Assembly: GCA_013216135.1 (NCBI GenBank)
Contig: JABSOS010000008.1
Span: 62,001-126,000, forward strand
Reading direction: 5' to 3'
Length of the DNA stretch: 64,000 nt
From: Candidatus Caenarcanales bacterium
GTDB lineage: Bacteria; Cyanobacteriota; Vampirovibrionia; LMEP-6097
Made by a program: the position numbers and the translations under genes. Shown here piece by piece: positions 28,277 to 36,775 of this stretch. The stretch's first letter is position 1; the number at the start of each line of letters is the position of its first letter. The notes under the pieces were generated by a model. The model was not told the origin of the DNA and did not search any database. It worked only from the letters and a program-made list of their open reading frames with translations.

Positions 28277-29011
28277 ATGCTGGTTATTCTAATCGAATCA
28301 GTTAGGCTCTTTAATAAAGGGAAGTTCTTCCAGGCGCATGAGCAATTGGAAGAGCTATGGAAATCATATGATTCTAGGGATAGGTGCTACTATCAAGCTT
28401 TAATTCAGTTGATGGTGACATGTCACCTTCTTAGCGAAAACCGTGTAGAAGGTGCTATTAAAGTTACGAAAAGGGCTGTAAACAATCTAAAAGATTATAA
28501 TAGTCAAATCGCAGCTGTAGATATAATCAGGCTTTTAAAAGATATTTATGAGATATTAGAAATTGCTACGGACAGTGATAATAATACTGATGCTAATGAT
28601 AAAACGAATTCATTAAAGGTTAAATTAGCTCTTTCTAGGATCAAAATTCATACTAAAGACGTAATTTTTTATGATGACACCTGTGGGTTTTGCAGTAATT
28701 TGGCTAAATTTAATATAGGTTTTGTAAATAGTTTTGGTATTGAGTTTTCACCATTAAGTAATGATTTTGCTCAGAGGATTTTAAAACTTCCAGTTCCTTC
28801 TAGAACTGATGAGATTAAGATGTTTACTCAAGATTTCACCTTATTATCTGGTATTGATGTTTTTCTTTGTATTTTAAGTAAAATACCAATCTTTGTTCCT
28901 ATTCTATGGATTTTAGAGATCCCACCTGTGCGTTCAGCCTTTAAAAGGTCTTATCGATTAATTGCTGAAAATAGGTATAAATTTAATCCCAGTAAAAATA
29001 AAGTTTCTTGA
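28277..29011 (+). CDS. DUF309-DUF393 fusion protein
   Basis: A 244 aa two-domain protein. Residues 1-95 match DUF309 (FFQAHEQLEELWKSYD, YYQALIQLMV). Residues about 130-240 match DUF393/DCC thiol-disulfide oxidoreductase-like: VIFYDDTCGFCSNLAKF contains a CxxC pair (CGFC), followed by FSPLSND and RSAFKRSYRLIAENRYKF. I chose ATG 28277 because an AATAAT hexamer places +1 exactly there; upstream in-frame codons overlap the divergent LOV gene. DUF309 and DUF393 proteins are small, poorly characterised and often near photolyase or stress genes. A redox role is inferred from the CxxC. Confidence 0.8.
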   Translation: MLVILIESVRLFNKGKFFQAHEQLEELWKSYDSRDRCYYQALIQLMVTCHLLSENRVEGAIKVTKRAVNNLKDYNSQIAAVDIIRLLKDIYEILEIATDSDNNTDANDKTNSLKVKLALSRIKIHTKDVIFYDDTCGFCSNLAKFNIGFVNSFGIEFSPLSNDFAQRILKLPVPSRTDEIKMFTQDFTLLSGIDVFLCILSKIPIFVPILWILEIPPVRSAFKRSYRLIAENRYKFNPSKNKVS

Positions 29012-29033
29012 TTTTGTTCACGCGGCACTGCGT

Positions 29034-29141
29034 TTATACAATAATCAAGTTATAACTCACAAAACTAACTAAAAATACTAAAAATACGAAATCCCAAACG
29101 ATTTTTTTCTGGACAAGTTCTCTTCTTCTGATTCTATACAT
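29034..29141 (-). CDS. Small membrane protein, 35 aa
   Basis: An ATG at 29141 follows AAAGGAGAACAGAG, a strong Shine-Dalgarno with good spacing. The product starts MYRIRRRELVQKK and continues as one hydrophobic span (VWDFVFLVFLVSFVS, then YNLIIV), a positive-inside single-pass design. It sits in the 300-base gap between the DUF309-DUF393 gene and the paralogue pair, where no other gene is seen. No family is recognised. Confidence 0.55.
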   Translation of the reverse strand: MYRIRRRELVQKKIVWDFVFLVFLVSFVSYNLIIV

Positions 29142-29311
29142 TCTCTGTTCTCCTTTCTTCCGATTTCCGATTTGCACCTGCCCCGTACGTTTATATGTGT
29201 CTTTTCCTTTCTGTGACCTTGTTTCCTAGACCATTTGATGCACAGTAATAATTAAATCTAGGTTAATTTATTGAAAGTTTTTTATCAAATTTATTTTTCT
29301 CTTCCCTATGT

Positions 29312-29986
29312 ATGGTCGTTATGGTGGTGGACTCGAATACTTATTTGAATAATGAAAGAGGGCAAAAGGGTTATAAACCTGGCTCTGAAAGGAATTCTTT
29401 TAACCCACTAAACTATTACTTATCTCTGTATGAGGAGCAAGAAGAGGTTATTGCTAATGGTGGTGAATTAGTAACTGTTAGATATCCAGATGGTGGATCT
29501 GTAACTCTTCCGAGTTATGACCCAAATTTAAAGTGGCATGAAGAGCAAGCAAAAATCCAACAATTTTTTAATACCATAGCAAGTAACGGACCTAACTCTT
29601 CAAAGCAAGAATTGGCGACAGCAGAGGCTATTTTTGGAACAGGGAACTTTATTGATAACGGTGGAGGGATTAACTATCCTGAGCAGATAAAGTCTGTGCT
29701 TACAAGTTCAGCTTTAAATGATGAGAATTTAAGCTTAGCTAGTGTTAATGAATTTTCTGGTGCTTTAGAACCAAACGCTTTAAGGTCTTTATCTACTGAT
29801 ATAGCTTCACTTCAAGATCAACTGGTTAATCATTCAGCATTTTTTTCATTAAGCTCAGAGCAGTTAGATAATCTAAAAAGCGACAATAATTTGGCTAGTG
29901 ATTTTAATTTTACAAAGACAGAATTAGCATCTGTGCCTGTTGGTGACTTGAAAAACATGCTTAATTATTTAGATAAACAAGCATAA
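29312..29986 (+). CDS. Orphan protein, first of a tandem paralogue pair
   Basis: A 224 aa hydrophilic protein, Asn/Ser-rich at the N-terminus. From about residue 55 it aligns with the next gene: VTVRYPDGG, WHEEQAKIQQFFNTI, EAIFGTGNF, PEQIKSVL, NHSAFFSLS and a C-terminal DLKNMLNYLDKQ helix. No signal peptide, metal motif or known domain. The ATG chosen reads MVVMVVDSN; a second in-frame ATG lies three codons on. The pair probably arose by duplication. Function unknown. Confidence 0.7.
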   Translation: MVVMVVDSNTYLNNERGQKGYKPGSERNSFNPLNYYLSLYEEQEEVIANGGELVTVRYPDGGSVTLPSYDPNLKWHEEQAKIQQFFNTIASNGPNSSKQELATAEAIFGTGNFIDNGGGINYPEQIKSVLTSSALNDENLSLASVNEFSGALEPNALRSLSTDIASLQDQLVNHSAFFSLSSEQLDNLKSDNNLASDFNFTKTELASVPVGDLKNMLNYLDKQA

Positions 29987-30086
29987 AACAATTTTTATAG
30001 TCAAAAAAGAATTTCGTATTACTTTTTATTGTTAGAAAGTCATAACTTTCCTGTTCACGCGCGGGGTATCAGTGTAGAAGGAAGAC

Positions 30087-30797
30087 ATGGCAAATTTAAC
30101 ACTGGGCAGCGACGCTTATCCGAAGAATTTTGGGATAAAAAATTTAGGATTAGGGAATGAAATTTCTCCAAAAAATTTTGGTGAAAATTTATTAGACAAA
30201 TCTTTTTTATTTGGAAATCCTTTGGGGATTTATGGTCAGGTAAGTGATCCTAGTGAGGTTGTAACTATTTACTTCCCCGGTTATTTTATGGAATTAGCGA
30301 AAGATCATCCTGATACTCCTTACTATCAGGAACAAGCTAAGATTGCTCGCTTTTATGAAGCGATTCTTGCTACTTCCTCTGTAGACTCTATGGCTAACGC
30401 AGCTGAAGATATTTTTGGTGAAAATGCTGAAATGGTAGGTGAAATAGAATTACCACCAGAGGTAGAGTATGTGTTGGCTTCATGGTTAGCTGTGTCTGAA
30501 GACCAGAGTTCAGAATCACTCAAAGGGGGTGCTGTTGAAGAGTTGATTGGTAAAACGGAAGCATATAAAACAAAACTAAGAAATATAGCTTGGAAAGAAG
30601 AAGCTATAAAGAATCACCCTATTTTCAATTTATCACCAGAAGTGAAAGATTATCTAGAGACTAAAGGGATCGATATTGCTTTGATTCAAAGTCCTGGATT
30701 TTTAGGAGCTTCAAGTGAAAAAGATCTTAAACAGTTAATTGGGAGTCTTAATAAATATCAAGAAGAATTTAAATTAAAGAAAGATGAAATAGTTTAA
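30087..30797 (+). CDS. Orphan protein, second of a tandem paralogue pair
   Basis: A 236 aa protein with an AAGGAAG site before ATG 30087. After a Gly/Asn/Leu-rich head it matches the upstream paralogue: VTIYFPGYF, YYQEQAKIARFYEAI, EDIFGENAE, PPEVEYVL, NHPIFNLS and KDLKQLIGSLNKYQ. Sequence drift is large, so the duplication is old. No known family, signal peptide or catalytic motif is seen. It reads toward the 484 aa orphan. Confidence 0.75.
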   Translation: MANLTLGSDAYPKNFGIKNLGLGNEISPKNFGENLLDKSFLFGNPLGIYGQVSDPSEVVTIYFPGYFMELAKDHPDTPYYQEQAKIARFYEAILATSSVDSMANAAEDIFGENAEMVGEIELPPEVEYVLASWLAVSEDQSSESLKGGAVEELIGKTEAYKTKLRNIAWKEEAIKNHPIFNLSPEVKDYLETKGIDIALIQSPGFLGASSEKDLKQLIGSLNKYQEEFKLKKDEIV

Positions 30798-30831
30798 ATG
30801 TATAGGACCTTTGGGTTATTATCTTGTCTTG

Positions 30832-32286
30832 GTGCATTCTGATCCTAACTTTTTTAATAATCTTTCAGATGTGTCTTTGTATATAAAAGATTTACTTAAG
30901 TTAGATTGCCCTAAACACAAAGAAAAGCTGAGGACATCGGCAAAAAAAATTGTTAATGCTCCTCGGAGAACAGGAATTAATCTATCTTTAATTAAACCTG
31001 GTGCGCATGAGATTAAGTTTTTCCAAGAGGAATTAAATAAATCAAAATCTGAGTTGGCTATAAAAATAGAAGTTAAAGAGGATGAGAAAGGTAAGCTCGA
31101 AATTCAAGGATATCTTGGAGTGAAACCTAGATTAGTCCAGAACACTAAAGTTATAGATACATTTGATAAATTTATTGATTTTTATCAAAAGGGAGATAAG
31201 GCTTTTAAAGATAAAGCCTATTCTTTTTTAGATGATTTTGCTTCTACGGTTGTTAAGTCAGAGTTACCAGATATTTTTAAGTTAAAAGTACTTGTTGGTT
31301 TAGAAAAATTAGATTCTTTTAGTTATAGCAAGAAAGAAAAGCTTAACCAAGAATTCTTGAGGTTTTCTGATTCTATTCCTATTCTTTTTGATGATTCTTG
31401 GAAAGTGGATTCACAAGTGCTAGCTGATAACAATTATGAATATAAACAACTTGTAACTAAATATTTTGATAAACTTCCTTATTTACAGAAGGTTCAGCTA
31501 CTTCAAAATAAATTAATATCTCAGCTGGAAAGTCTTAAAAGTCAATCTAAGCAGATTAACAATCTGGGTAATTTAACTCTAATATCTAATAATTATGGAA
31601 AATTAATTGATGACTTGAATTTGGTAGGGAAAGATTTATTTGAATCTTTAAAAACATCTACTCAAAAGGACTTTGTAGATATTTTTGAAATATTGCTGAC
31701 GTATAACGAGTCTTATTCTTTTGAAAGAAGATCTAACCCTAAAGTAGAAAACCTTGATGATAAAGATCCTATCTTTAATGAGCCTATTGAACCATCAGAG
31801 ATAGTGATTACACTTCCAGAATGTGATAAGCTCTCACTTGCAGAGAAGCTTTTACAATCATCTTTTCTAAATGATTTTCATAAGTCTAAAGTAACTTCTA
31901 CTGTAGTTAATTGTTTAACTCCTGACTTTAAAGAGGATATCTTAGAAGCTATGTTTGACATCTATAATAAAGATGATTATAGGTTAGATTTCATAAAGAA
32001 TAATAATTTAAAGAAAACTTTAGCTGAAAAGATTCTCTTTAGGCTTCAAGTCCCAAAAAATTTGGAGTCTTTTTTGGATCAAGGCCTAGATTCAATCAAT
32101 CATCAATTGAGATTTATATTTGAAGAGGTAAAGGATTTTGAGACACTTAAATCAATTTTTGATGATTTAGTTTTGCAAATTGATAACTCTATAGAGCCTG
32201 AAGTTAAGGAAACAGATTTCTATTTTTATCCTGAGTTTAGAGATAAATTTTTAAATATGGTCTCTAAGGATAATTTGTTAAAATAA
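30832..32286 (+). CDS. Orphan protein, about 484 aa
   Basis: A long hydrophilic helical protein (NKSKSELAIKIEVKEDEKGKL region; many Leu/Lys/Asp helices) with no signal peptide or recognised domain. I start it at GTG 30832 because TATTAT at 30817-30822 predicts transcription from about 30829; the frame itself opens at TTG 30811, which would lie inside the promoter. The lipoprotein gene follows 5 bases after the stop, so the two may be co-transcribed. Function unknown. Confidence 0.7.
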   Translation: MHSDPNFFNNLSDVSLYIKDLLKLDCPKHKEKLRTSAKKIVNAPRRTGINLSLIKPGAHEIKFFQEELNKSKSELAIKIEVKEDEKGKLEIQGYLGVKPRLVQNTKVIDTFDKFIDFYQKGDKAFKDKAYSFLDDFASTVVKSELPDIFKLKVLVGLEKLDSFSYSKKEKLNQEFLRFSDSIPILFDDSWKVDSQVLADNNYEYKQLVTKYFDKLPYLQKVQLLQNKLISQLESLKSQSKQINNLGNLTLISNNYGKLIDDLNLVGKDLFESLKTSTQKDFVDIFEILLTYNESYSFERRSNPKVENLDDKDPIFNEPIEPSEIVITLPECDKLSLAEKLLQSSFLNDFHKSKVTSTVVNCLTPDFKEDILEAMFDIYNKDDYRLDFIKNNNLKKTLAEKILFRLQVPKNLESFLDQGLDSINHQLRFIFEEVKDFETLKSIFDDLVLQIDNSIEPEVKETDFYFYPEFRDKFLNMVSKDNLLK

Positions 32287-32291
32287 CTCAC

Positions 32292-32825
32292 ATGATACGC
32301 AAGCTTTACCTATTAACTTTTTTGACAGTAATCTTAGCTTCTTGTAATTCAAAGCCTGCAAAAGAGATTAGCTTTAATTTACCAGATGATTTTGCAAAGA
32401 TATATCATAAGAATAATGATAATGGTTCTTTTGATAAAGAGTATGCTCGAGAAGGTGAAAGTCTTCAAAGCTGGACTGAGATAATTAGATATATTTATCA
32501 GCCTGTTGATGTTAATTTAAGAGAACAGTTTTCTGCTTTAGTTAAAATTATGGCTAATTCTTGTAATGAGCCATTTGCTCCTCAGCCTATTGATGGGACT
32601 ATTGGTGGTTATAATGCAATTAATGCTCTTTTTGCCTGTGGCGCAAAGGATGGTGTGAATTATGGTGAGATAACACAGTATATTTTTATTCATGGGGATA
32701 ATGGCGTACACAGCTTGCAGAGAGCAATGCGTATTGAGAAGTTTAAGGCTAAAGATACTCAGAAAATTATAAAAAAAGAGCTTAAGCCATGGGATGAATT
32801 CTTTAGATCAGTTGAATTCAAATAA
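32292..32825 (+). CDS. Small lipoprotein, 177 aa
   Basis: Begins MIRKLYLLTFLTVILASC, a lipoprotein signal peptide with lipobox LASC and lipidated Cys18. The mature domain is globular (ISFNLPDDFAKIYHK; SWTEIIRYIYQP; NALFACGAKDG) with two further Cys and no recognised family. It lies 5 bases downstream of the 484 aa orphan and overlaps the convergent methyltransferase gene by 18 bases. It is expected to sit in the envelope facing the periplasm. Confidence 0.8.
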   Translation: MIRKLYLLTFLTVILASCNSKPAKEISFNLPDDFAKIYHKNNDNGSFDKEYAREGESLQSWTEIIRYIYQPVDVNLREQFSALVKIMANSCNEPFAPQPIDGTIGGYNAINALFACGAKDGVNYGEITQYIFIHGDNGVHSLQRAMRIEKFKAKDTQKIIKKELKPWDEFFRSVEFK

Positions 32826-34121
32826 ACCTAGAAACTTAGGCTTCATACTCTTCAATAAAGACTCTCTTTCCATAAGTAAATCAAGTTTCTTTTGATATTG
32901 GTGTACTGGACAAGTTGTAAAGAAATTAATCTTCTCAGCTTCTTCAAAAAGTTTTTTTGATTTTTTGAATTTCTTGATCTTCATATAGTAAATAGCTTGG
33001 TAAAGTTTGCTGTAAACAGAGACATCGTCTATTCTTAAAAACTCATTTAAGAGAGCTTTATAGGCTTTATTAGACTGATCGCTTACAAAAATCTTCATCG
33101 CTGAAATCATCTCACAGAAAAGTACACATGGATTATTTGTTTCAAAATTCTCTTTAAGTGTTTGTTTAAACCTATAACTAGGCTGAGATTTGCTAATTAT
33201 ATGTTTGTAAAGAATGAAGTCGTTATGAATATAATTCCAATAGTTTTTAGTTTCAACGAAGTTGCTTATTAATTGTGAATTTAGAATATAAGCTATCGCT
33301 CCAGCAAATGCTCTGTAGGAGACGCGTGAATCAAAATCCATAGTCGGAATGTCAGCTATGTAAATAAATCCGTTAGGGCTTAAGCGGTTCAGTAATTTCT
33401 CAAGAGCATCTAGGGCATTAAAATTGAAGTGGATTTTTTGTTCTTGCTTATAGTTCTCAGCAATATTATGAAGTAGATCTAAATATTGCTTCTCTTTAGC
33501 TTCGAAGCGAACCTTCTTCTCTTCCATCCAAAACTCTTTTAAAACCTGGACTTGATGATTATCCTGTTCTAAGAATTCAATATAAAGTTTCTCTAGAAGC
33601 TCGTCTTCTTTTTTATAAATAGAGCATGGTAATGCATGCAAGCAATAATTCATTATTACTAAATCTATTTCTCCTAGATCGTAAGGTTTCGATTTGATAT
33701 CGATACATTCATCTAGATTCATTAAATCTAGTTTTAGGTAACGGAAATGAATATTTTCTTTAAACTCTTGATAAAGACTTCTACTACGAAGATCTTTTAC
33801 GATACGAAAATCAAAGTCGCTGATCAAATATTCAACTTTATCTAAAAGTCCTTCTTTTTTACAGGCAAATAAAAAGTGTCTTGCAAAAATACCATTACCG
33901 GCTCCACATTCAAGCACTTTCAGTTTCTTTTTACTGGTTTTAACTTGCTTAAGTAGCTTTACGATACTATGTGCGTGCGGAAAAGAACTTGTAGAAACAT
34001 TAGGGATAGCTTCTTTATTCTTTAAGTCGAATATGTCTATTCCTGTTTCTATATAAGTCTGTGCACTTTTTTGATAAAGTGGGGCTTCCTCAAAACTGTA
34101 AATTTCACCGCTTAATGTCAT
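32808..34121 (-). CDS. Class I SAM-dependent methyltransferase, helical C-terminus
   Basis: A 437 aa protein. Residues about 60-190 hold a Rossmann methyltransferase core with SAM loop VLECGAGNGIFARHF, the acidic strand YLISDFD, and DLVIMNYCLHALP. Residues 350-420 are TPR-like helices (YSKLYQAIYYMKIKKFKKSKKLFEEA). The substrate is unknown; the helical tail may bind a partner. A TAAAAT at 34140-34135 predicts a 7-base leader to ATG 34121. No modification partner is adjacent. Confidence 0.82.
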   Translation of the reverse strand: MTLSGEIYSFEEAPLYQKSAQTYIETGIDIFDLKNKEAIPNVSTSSFPHAHSIVKLLKQVKTSKKKLKVLECGAGNGIFARHFLFACKKEGLLDKVEYLISDFDFRIVKDLRSRSLYQEFKENIHFRYLKLDLMNLDECIDIKSKPYDLGEIDLVIMNYCLHALPCSIYKKEDELLEKLYIEFLEQDNHQVQVLKEFWMEEKKVRFEAKEKQYLDLLHNIAENYKQEQKIHFNFNALDALEKLLNRLSPNGFIYIADIPTMDFDSRVSYRAFAGAIAYILNSQLISNFVETKNYWNYIHNDFILYKHIISKSQPSYRFKQTLKENFETNNPCVLFCEMISAMKIFVSDQSNKAYKALLNEFLRIDDVSVYSKLYQAIYYMKIKKFKKSKKLFEEAEKINFFTTCPVHQYQKKLDLLMERESLLKSMKPKFLGLFEFN

Positions 34122-34206
34122 TGGCGTTAACTGTATTTTAACAAAGATTTGTTAGAGTAACATAGATTCGTACGTAAGAAATACATATAAGCAGGAGAAA
34201 TAAAGG

Positions 34207-34410
34207 TTGAGCGATATATTTTCTAGTATTTTTAATATTAATAATGATGAAACGGTTGATTCTAGGCAAAATGCTAGTTTTGCTAAGGGAGAGCAGAAAA
34301 GCTTTCAAGCTAGATTAAAGGAAATTGCTGGTGAATTAAATTCTAGAGACGCTGAAACTTTTTATAATGATCCATTTGTTCGTTCAGATCAGAAAGATGG
34401 CTTTGCTTAG
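34207..34410 (+). CDS. Small orphan protein, 67 aa
   Basis: TTG start at 34207 preceded by AGGAGAAATAAAGG. The product (MSDIFSSIFNINNDE ... FYNDPFVRSDQ) is hydrophilic and acidic-basic mixed, with a short helix QKSFQARLKEIAGEL. It overlaps the convergent P-loop gene by 4 bases. No family recognised. Confidence 0.55.
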   Translation: MSDIFSSIFNINNDETVDSRQNASFAKGEQKSFQARLKEIAGELNSRDAETFYNDPFVRSDQKDGFA

Positions 34411-35213
34411 GCTGCTATAAGTTCTTTATTATTATTTTTTTCAATTAATTTTTGAGATTCCTTAGAAGATGTTAAAAGTCTAATCAGTTGATCTATTTGT
34501 TTCATTGCATTTTTTAGACCATAATCTTTTTCATCTGGTCCTATGCCTGGATTTTGAATGAGAAAGTCATATTCATTATTTTCTAACCCGTCTTTTATAG
34601 TTTTAAGCTCTGGTTCTAAAAATCTATTTATTTCACTATCTATTTCAGATGCACTAGCATTTTCTGCAGTTCTTTGTGATCTATATGCTCTTTCTTCAGC
34701 AAGTTGGTCAAAATTGATTTTTGCTTTTGCAACATTTTTTGCGTAGGGAATATTTTTATTTGATATTTGAAGTAATTTATTACTTTCTATTCCTGGTTGA
34801 GAGGTTTTCATAAGTAAGACTTTGTTTATATTTGCCTTAGGATTAATCCCTTTAAAGATTGTTTCAATCTTAGGAACGTCCTTAGGATCAGCAAAAGTTA
34901 TGGCAAGTTTTTCACCTGAATTTGCAGCTTGCTGTAATGAATTTGTAGTTTCTTGCAAGACATCACTAGCTTCAGGTTGATTAGAGAGAGCAAGTGGATG
35001 ATCCGGTTCAATCTCATTTAAAGCTTTCATTTGTTCATAATTAGTTCTGCCGGGTTCACTATTAAATACTTTTATCTGAACAGGCCTAACCATGTGAATA
35101 CCTATTGGTTTTTTTAATGCTAGCTCTTGCTTGACACTATCCTTTCCTGACCAGGTTCGCCCAGTGACTATAAGTAAATCTGTGTTTTTTGTTGGAGTAA
35201 AATTTGAGATCAT
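34407..35213 (-). CDS. Guanylate-kinase-like P-loop protein
   Basis: A 268 aa protein from ATG 35213 (MISNFTPTKN). Near the N-terminus IVTGRTWSGKDSV is a Walker A loop (GRTWSGKDS, Lys24). Near the C-terminus NEYDFLIQNPGIGPDEK and KNAMKQIDQLI resemble the YDyvivN...A...l end of guanylate kinases. The middle is unlike the housekeeping enzyme and the GMP-binding residues are not visible, so it may be a scaffold or a kinase of another substrate. A TATAAT lies about 30 bases upstream of the ATG; the frame could extend 26 codons to 35291, across that promoter. Confidence 0.7.
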   Translation of the reverse strand: MISNFTPTKNTDLLIVTGRTWSGKDSVKQELALKKPIGIHMVRPVQIKVFNSEPGRTNYEQMKALNEIEPDHPLALSNQPEASDVLQETTNSLQQAANSGEKLAITFADPKDVPKIETIFKGINPKANINKVLLMKTSQPGIESNKLLQISNKNIPYAKNVAKAKINFDQLAEERAYRSQRTAENASASEIDSEINRFLEPELKTIKDGLENNEYDFLIQNPGIGPDEKDYGLKNAMKQIDQLIRLLTSSKESQKLIEKNNNKELIAA

Positions 35214-35275
35214 GTGCTTCGTTACACCCTCAAGAAACATTATAGTTTTATTTGATGAAATCAAAAGACTTAATT

Positions 35276-35362
35276 CTAAAAAATATAACAATTCATTATT
35301 TCTTCACTTTCCATGGAATTGCTTAAATCATCAGCTCGATTATTTGCAGAAGGGTTACGCAA
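35276..35362 (-). CDS. Possible small protein, 28 aa
   Basis: TTG start at 35362 with AAAGGAG 5-6 bases upstream; product LRNPSANNRADDLSNS onward, polar, ending CYIF. Support is the ribosome site alone. Confidence 0.25.
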   Translation of the reverse strand: MRNPSANNRADDLSNSMESEEIMNCYIF

Positions 35363-35431
35363 AACTCTCCTTTCTTGATGTAAGTTGGCTATGTACTAAT
35401 CATGAAAGGAAAAAAGTAAAATTCAAAGGCT

Positions 35432-35536
35432 TTAACCTAACTTTTCCTCAACCGAGTTAACTTTATCTACCACAGACTGATCATAGTCAGTTTGAGTACC
35501 AAATTTCAGATTAGAAGTAATTCTAGGTGTACCCAT
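35432..35536 (-). CDS. Possible small protein, 34 aa
   Basis: ATG at 35536 opens MGTPRITSNLKFGTQTD and ends at TAA 35432. AAGGAGAATG lies about 20 bases upstream, further than usual. Its composition resembles the N-termini of other orphans here. It may be a real small gene or a decayed remnant. Confidence 0.25.
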   Translation of the reverse strand: MGTPRITSNLKFGTQTDYDQSVVDKVNSVEEKLG

Positions 35537-35571
35537 TTCATAGATTCTTTATCCCATTCTCCTTCGTTTTA

Positions 35572-36657
35572 TTATTTCAGACTAGAAGCAAATTTTTGAT
35601 TCGTTTGAATAAATTTATTAAAGCTATCATTAAATTTTTCGATTCTCTCAGTTATACTTTCTTCACCAGTAAGTAGCTTTATACTAAATTCTTTATCCTC
35701 AACCATTTCTTGATCTAAATTCATAAGACGCGCAAAGTTATACCTTAGGTTTGATTCTTCTAGAGGGTGATATTGATTTGCAGAGTGTTGTGATGATGTA
35801 TTGAAAATGGTTTTAATTAAATTTGTGACATTAATAGGATTGTTTATTAGGTAGTCTGACTCTTTTGTATATTTATTTAATATTTTCTCTTTCATTGAGT
35901 TGAAGTACTCTCTAGACTCTTTATCGTCATTTTCCCTCAAAGATTTTTCTATTATGTAGAAGAAAAATAATATGTTATTAGTATTTTTTCTATTCATTTT
36001 ATAATTTTCAAAACCTAGCTTAAATATACTTTCTAAAGTTTTATTTAAAAGCGATCTTCGAACTTTTTTATTTGGGATATTAAGTGTGAGACCTATATCA
36101 TTGATACCTGTGGTAATTAATGAATTTGTATCTTTGAAATGTCCAAAGAAACCATTATTTTGAAGATTGAAAAAGTGTTTATTGAGAACTCTTTCGAGAG
36201 TATTAGTTTTATTATTACTATATCCGTTCCAAAAAGTTTTTTTATTTCTTAAAAGCATATTAGAAAATGAATCCTTTTGCTTGAATTTAATTTTTTCTAA
36301 TTTTTTATGTGAGATATTGGCTTCTTCAAAAAAATTTGAGTGATCTCCAAATATTTTTTTCAGATCAAGTAAAATTTGATTCACTTCCTTGGTTTTTTTT
36401 AGCTCTGCTTCTTCTTTAAGGTTGATTAATTTTTTTGATTTATGTATATTCTCTGTAAAGCAACAATGGAGCATTGATATTCCTTGATTAATCTCTTTTT
36501 CAAGTTCAGGAGAGTTTATTTGTAATAGTTCTGTTTTATTAAAATCATGTGTATGAAGTAACTTATCTAACCAATTAAATAATTCTCTATAATCTTCATA
36601 ATATTTTCCTAGACTTTCATTTAAATTTTTTATTTGAGTTAAATTTATCACTTTCAC
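35572..36657 (-). CDS. Orphan protein, 361 aa, Lys/Asn-rich
   Basis: A hydrophilic, basic, helical protein starting at GTG 36657 (MKVINLTQIKN). Repeated Lys/Glu/Asn helices (LINLKEEAELKKTKEVNQIL) suggest coiled coils around residues 75-110. One hydrophobic stretch, NNILFFFYIIEKSL near 230, is too short and mixed for a sure membrane span. No family is recognised. A run of A and T in the upstream region makes promoter calling unsafe. Confidence 0.7.
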   Translation of the reverse strand: MKVINLTQIKNLNESLGKYYEDYRELFNWLDKLLHTHDFNKTELLQINSPELEKEINQGISMLHCCFTENIHKSKKLINLKEEAELKKTKEVNQILLDLKKIFGDHSNFFEEANISHKKLEKIKFKQKDSFSNMLLRNKKTFWNGYSNNKTNTLERVLNKHFFNLQNNGFFGHFKDTNSLITTGINDIGLTLNIPNKKVRRSLLNKTLESIFKLGFENYKMNRKNTNNILFFFYIIEKSLRENDDKESREYFNSMKEKILNKYTKESDYLINNPINVTNLIKTIFNTSSQHSANQYHPLEESNLRYNFARLMNLDQEMVEDKEFSIKLLTGEESITERIEKFNDSFNKFIQTNQKFASSLK

Positions 36658-36704
36658 AACAAGCGTGATCTTATCTTGAGTGCGTGGCGAGTGTCAATAG
36701 GAAT

Positions 36705-36740
36705 TCCCCTATTCTAAAAAATAGCCTATACTATAGGGGA
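36705..36740 (+). promoter_or_regulatory. Inverted repeat in the nnr leader
   Basis: TCCCCTAT (36705-36712) and ATAGGGGA (36733-36740) pair; an alternative pairing AATAGG/CCTATT overlaps the first arm. Two exclusive hairpins just upstream of nnr could be an operator or attenuator. Confidence 0.3.
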
Positions 36741-36775
36741 TTGTAGCTTTTGGGGGGTAGATTTGGAGATATCAA

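Larger units (their letters stand above)
35214..35571. other. 358-base gap with promoter and two possible small genes
   Basis: Between two minus-strand orphans. It holds a TATAAT on minus (about 35240), the two small frames listed separately, and AT-rich sequence. A plus-strand frame (35131-35460) crosses it but begins antisense to the P-loop gene and lacks a ribosome site. I see no tRNA, repeat or terminator. Confidence 0.4.

Noticed and set aside
35131-35460. 109 aa plus-strand frame
   Set aside because: Half is antisense to the P-loop gene, no ribosome site precedes it, and it resembles no protein.
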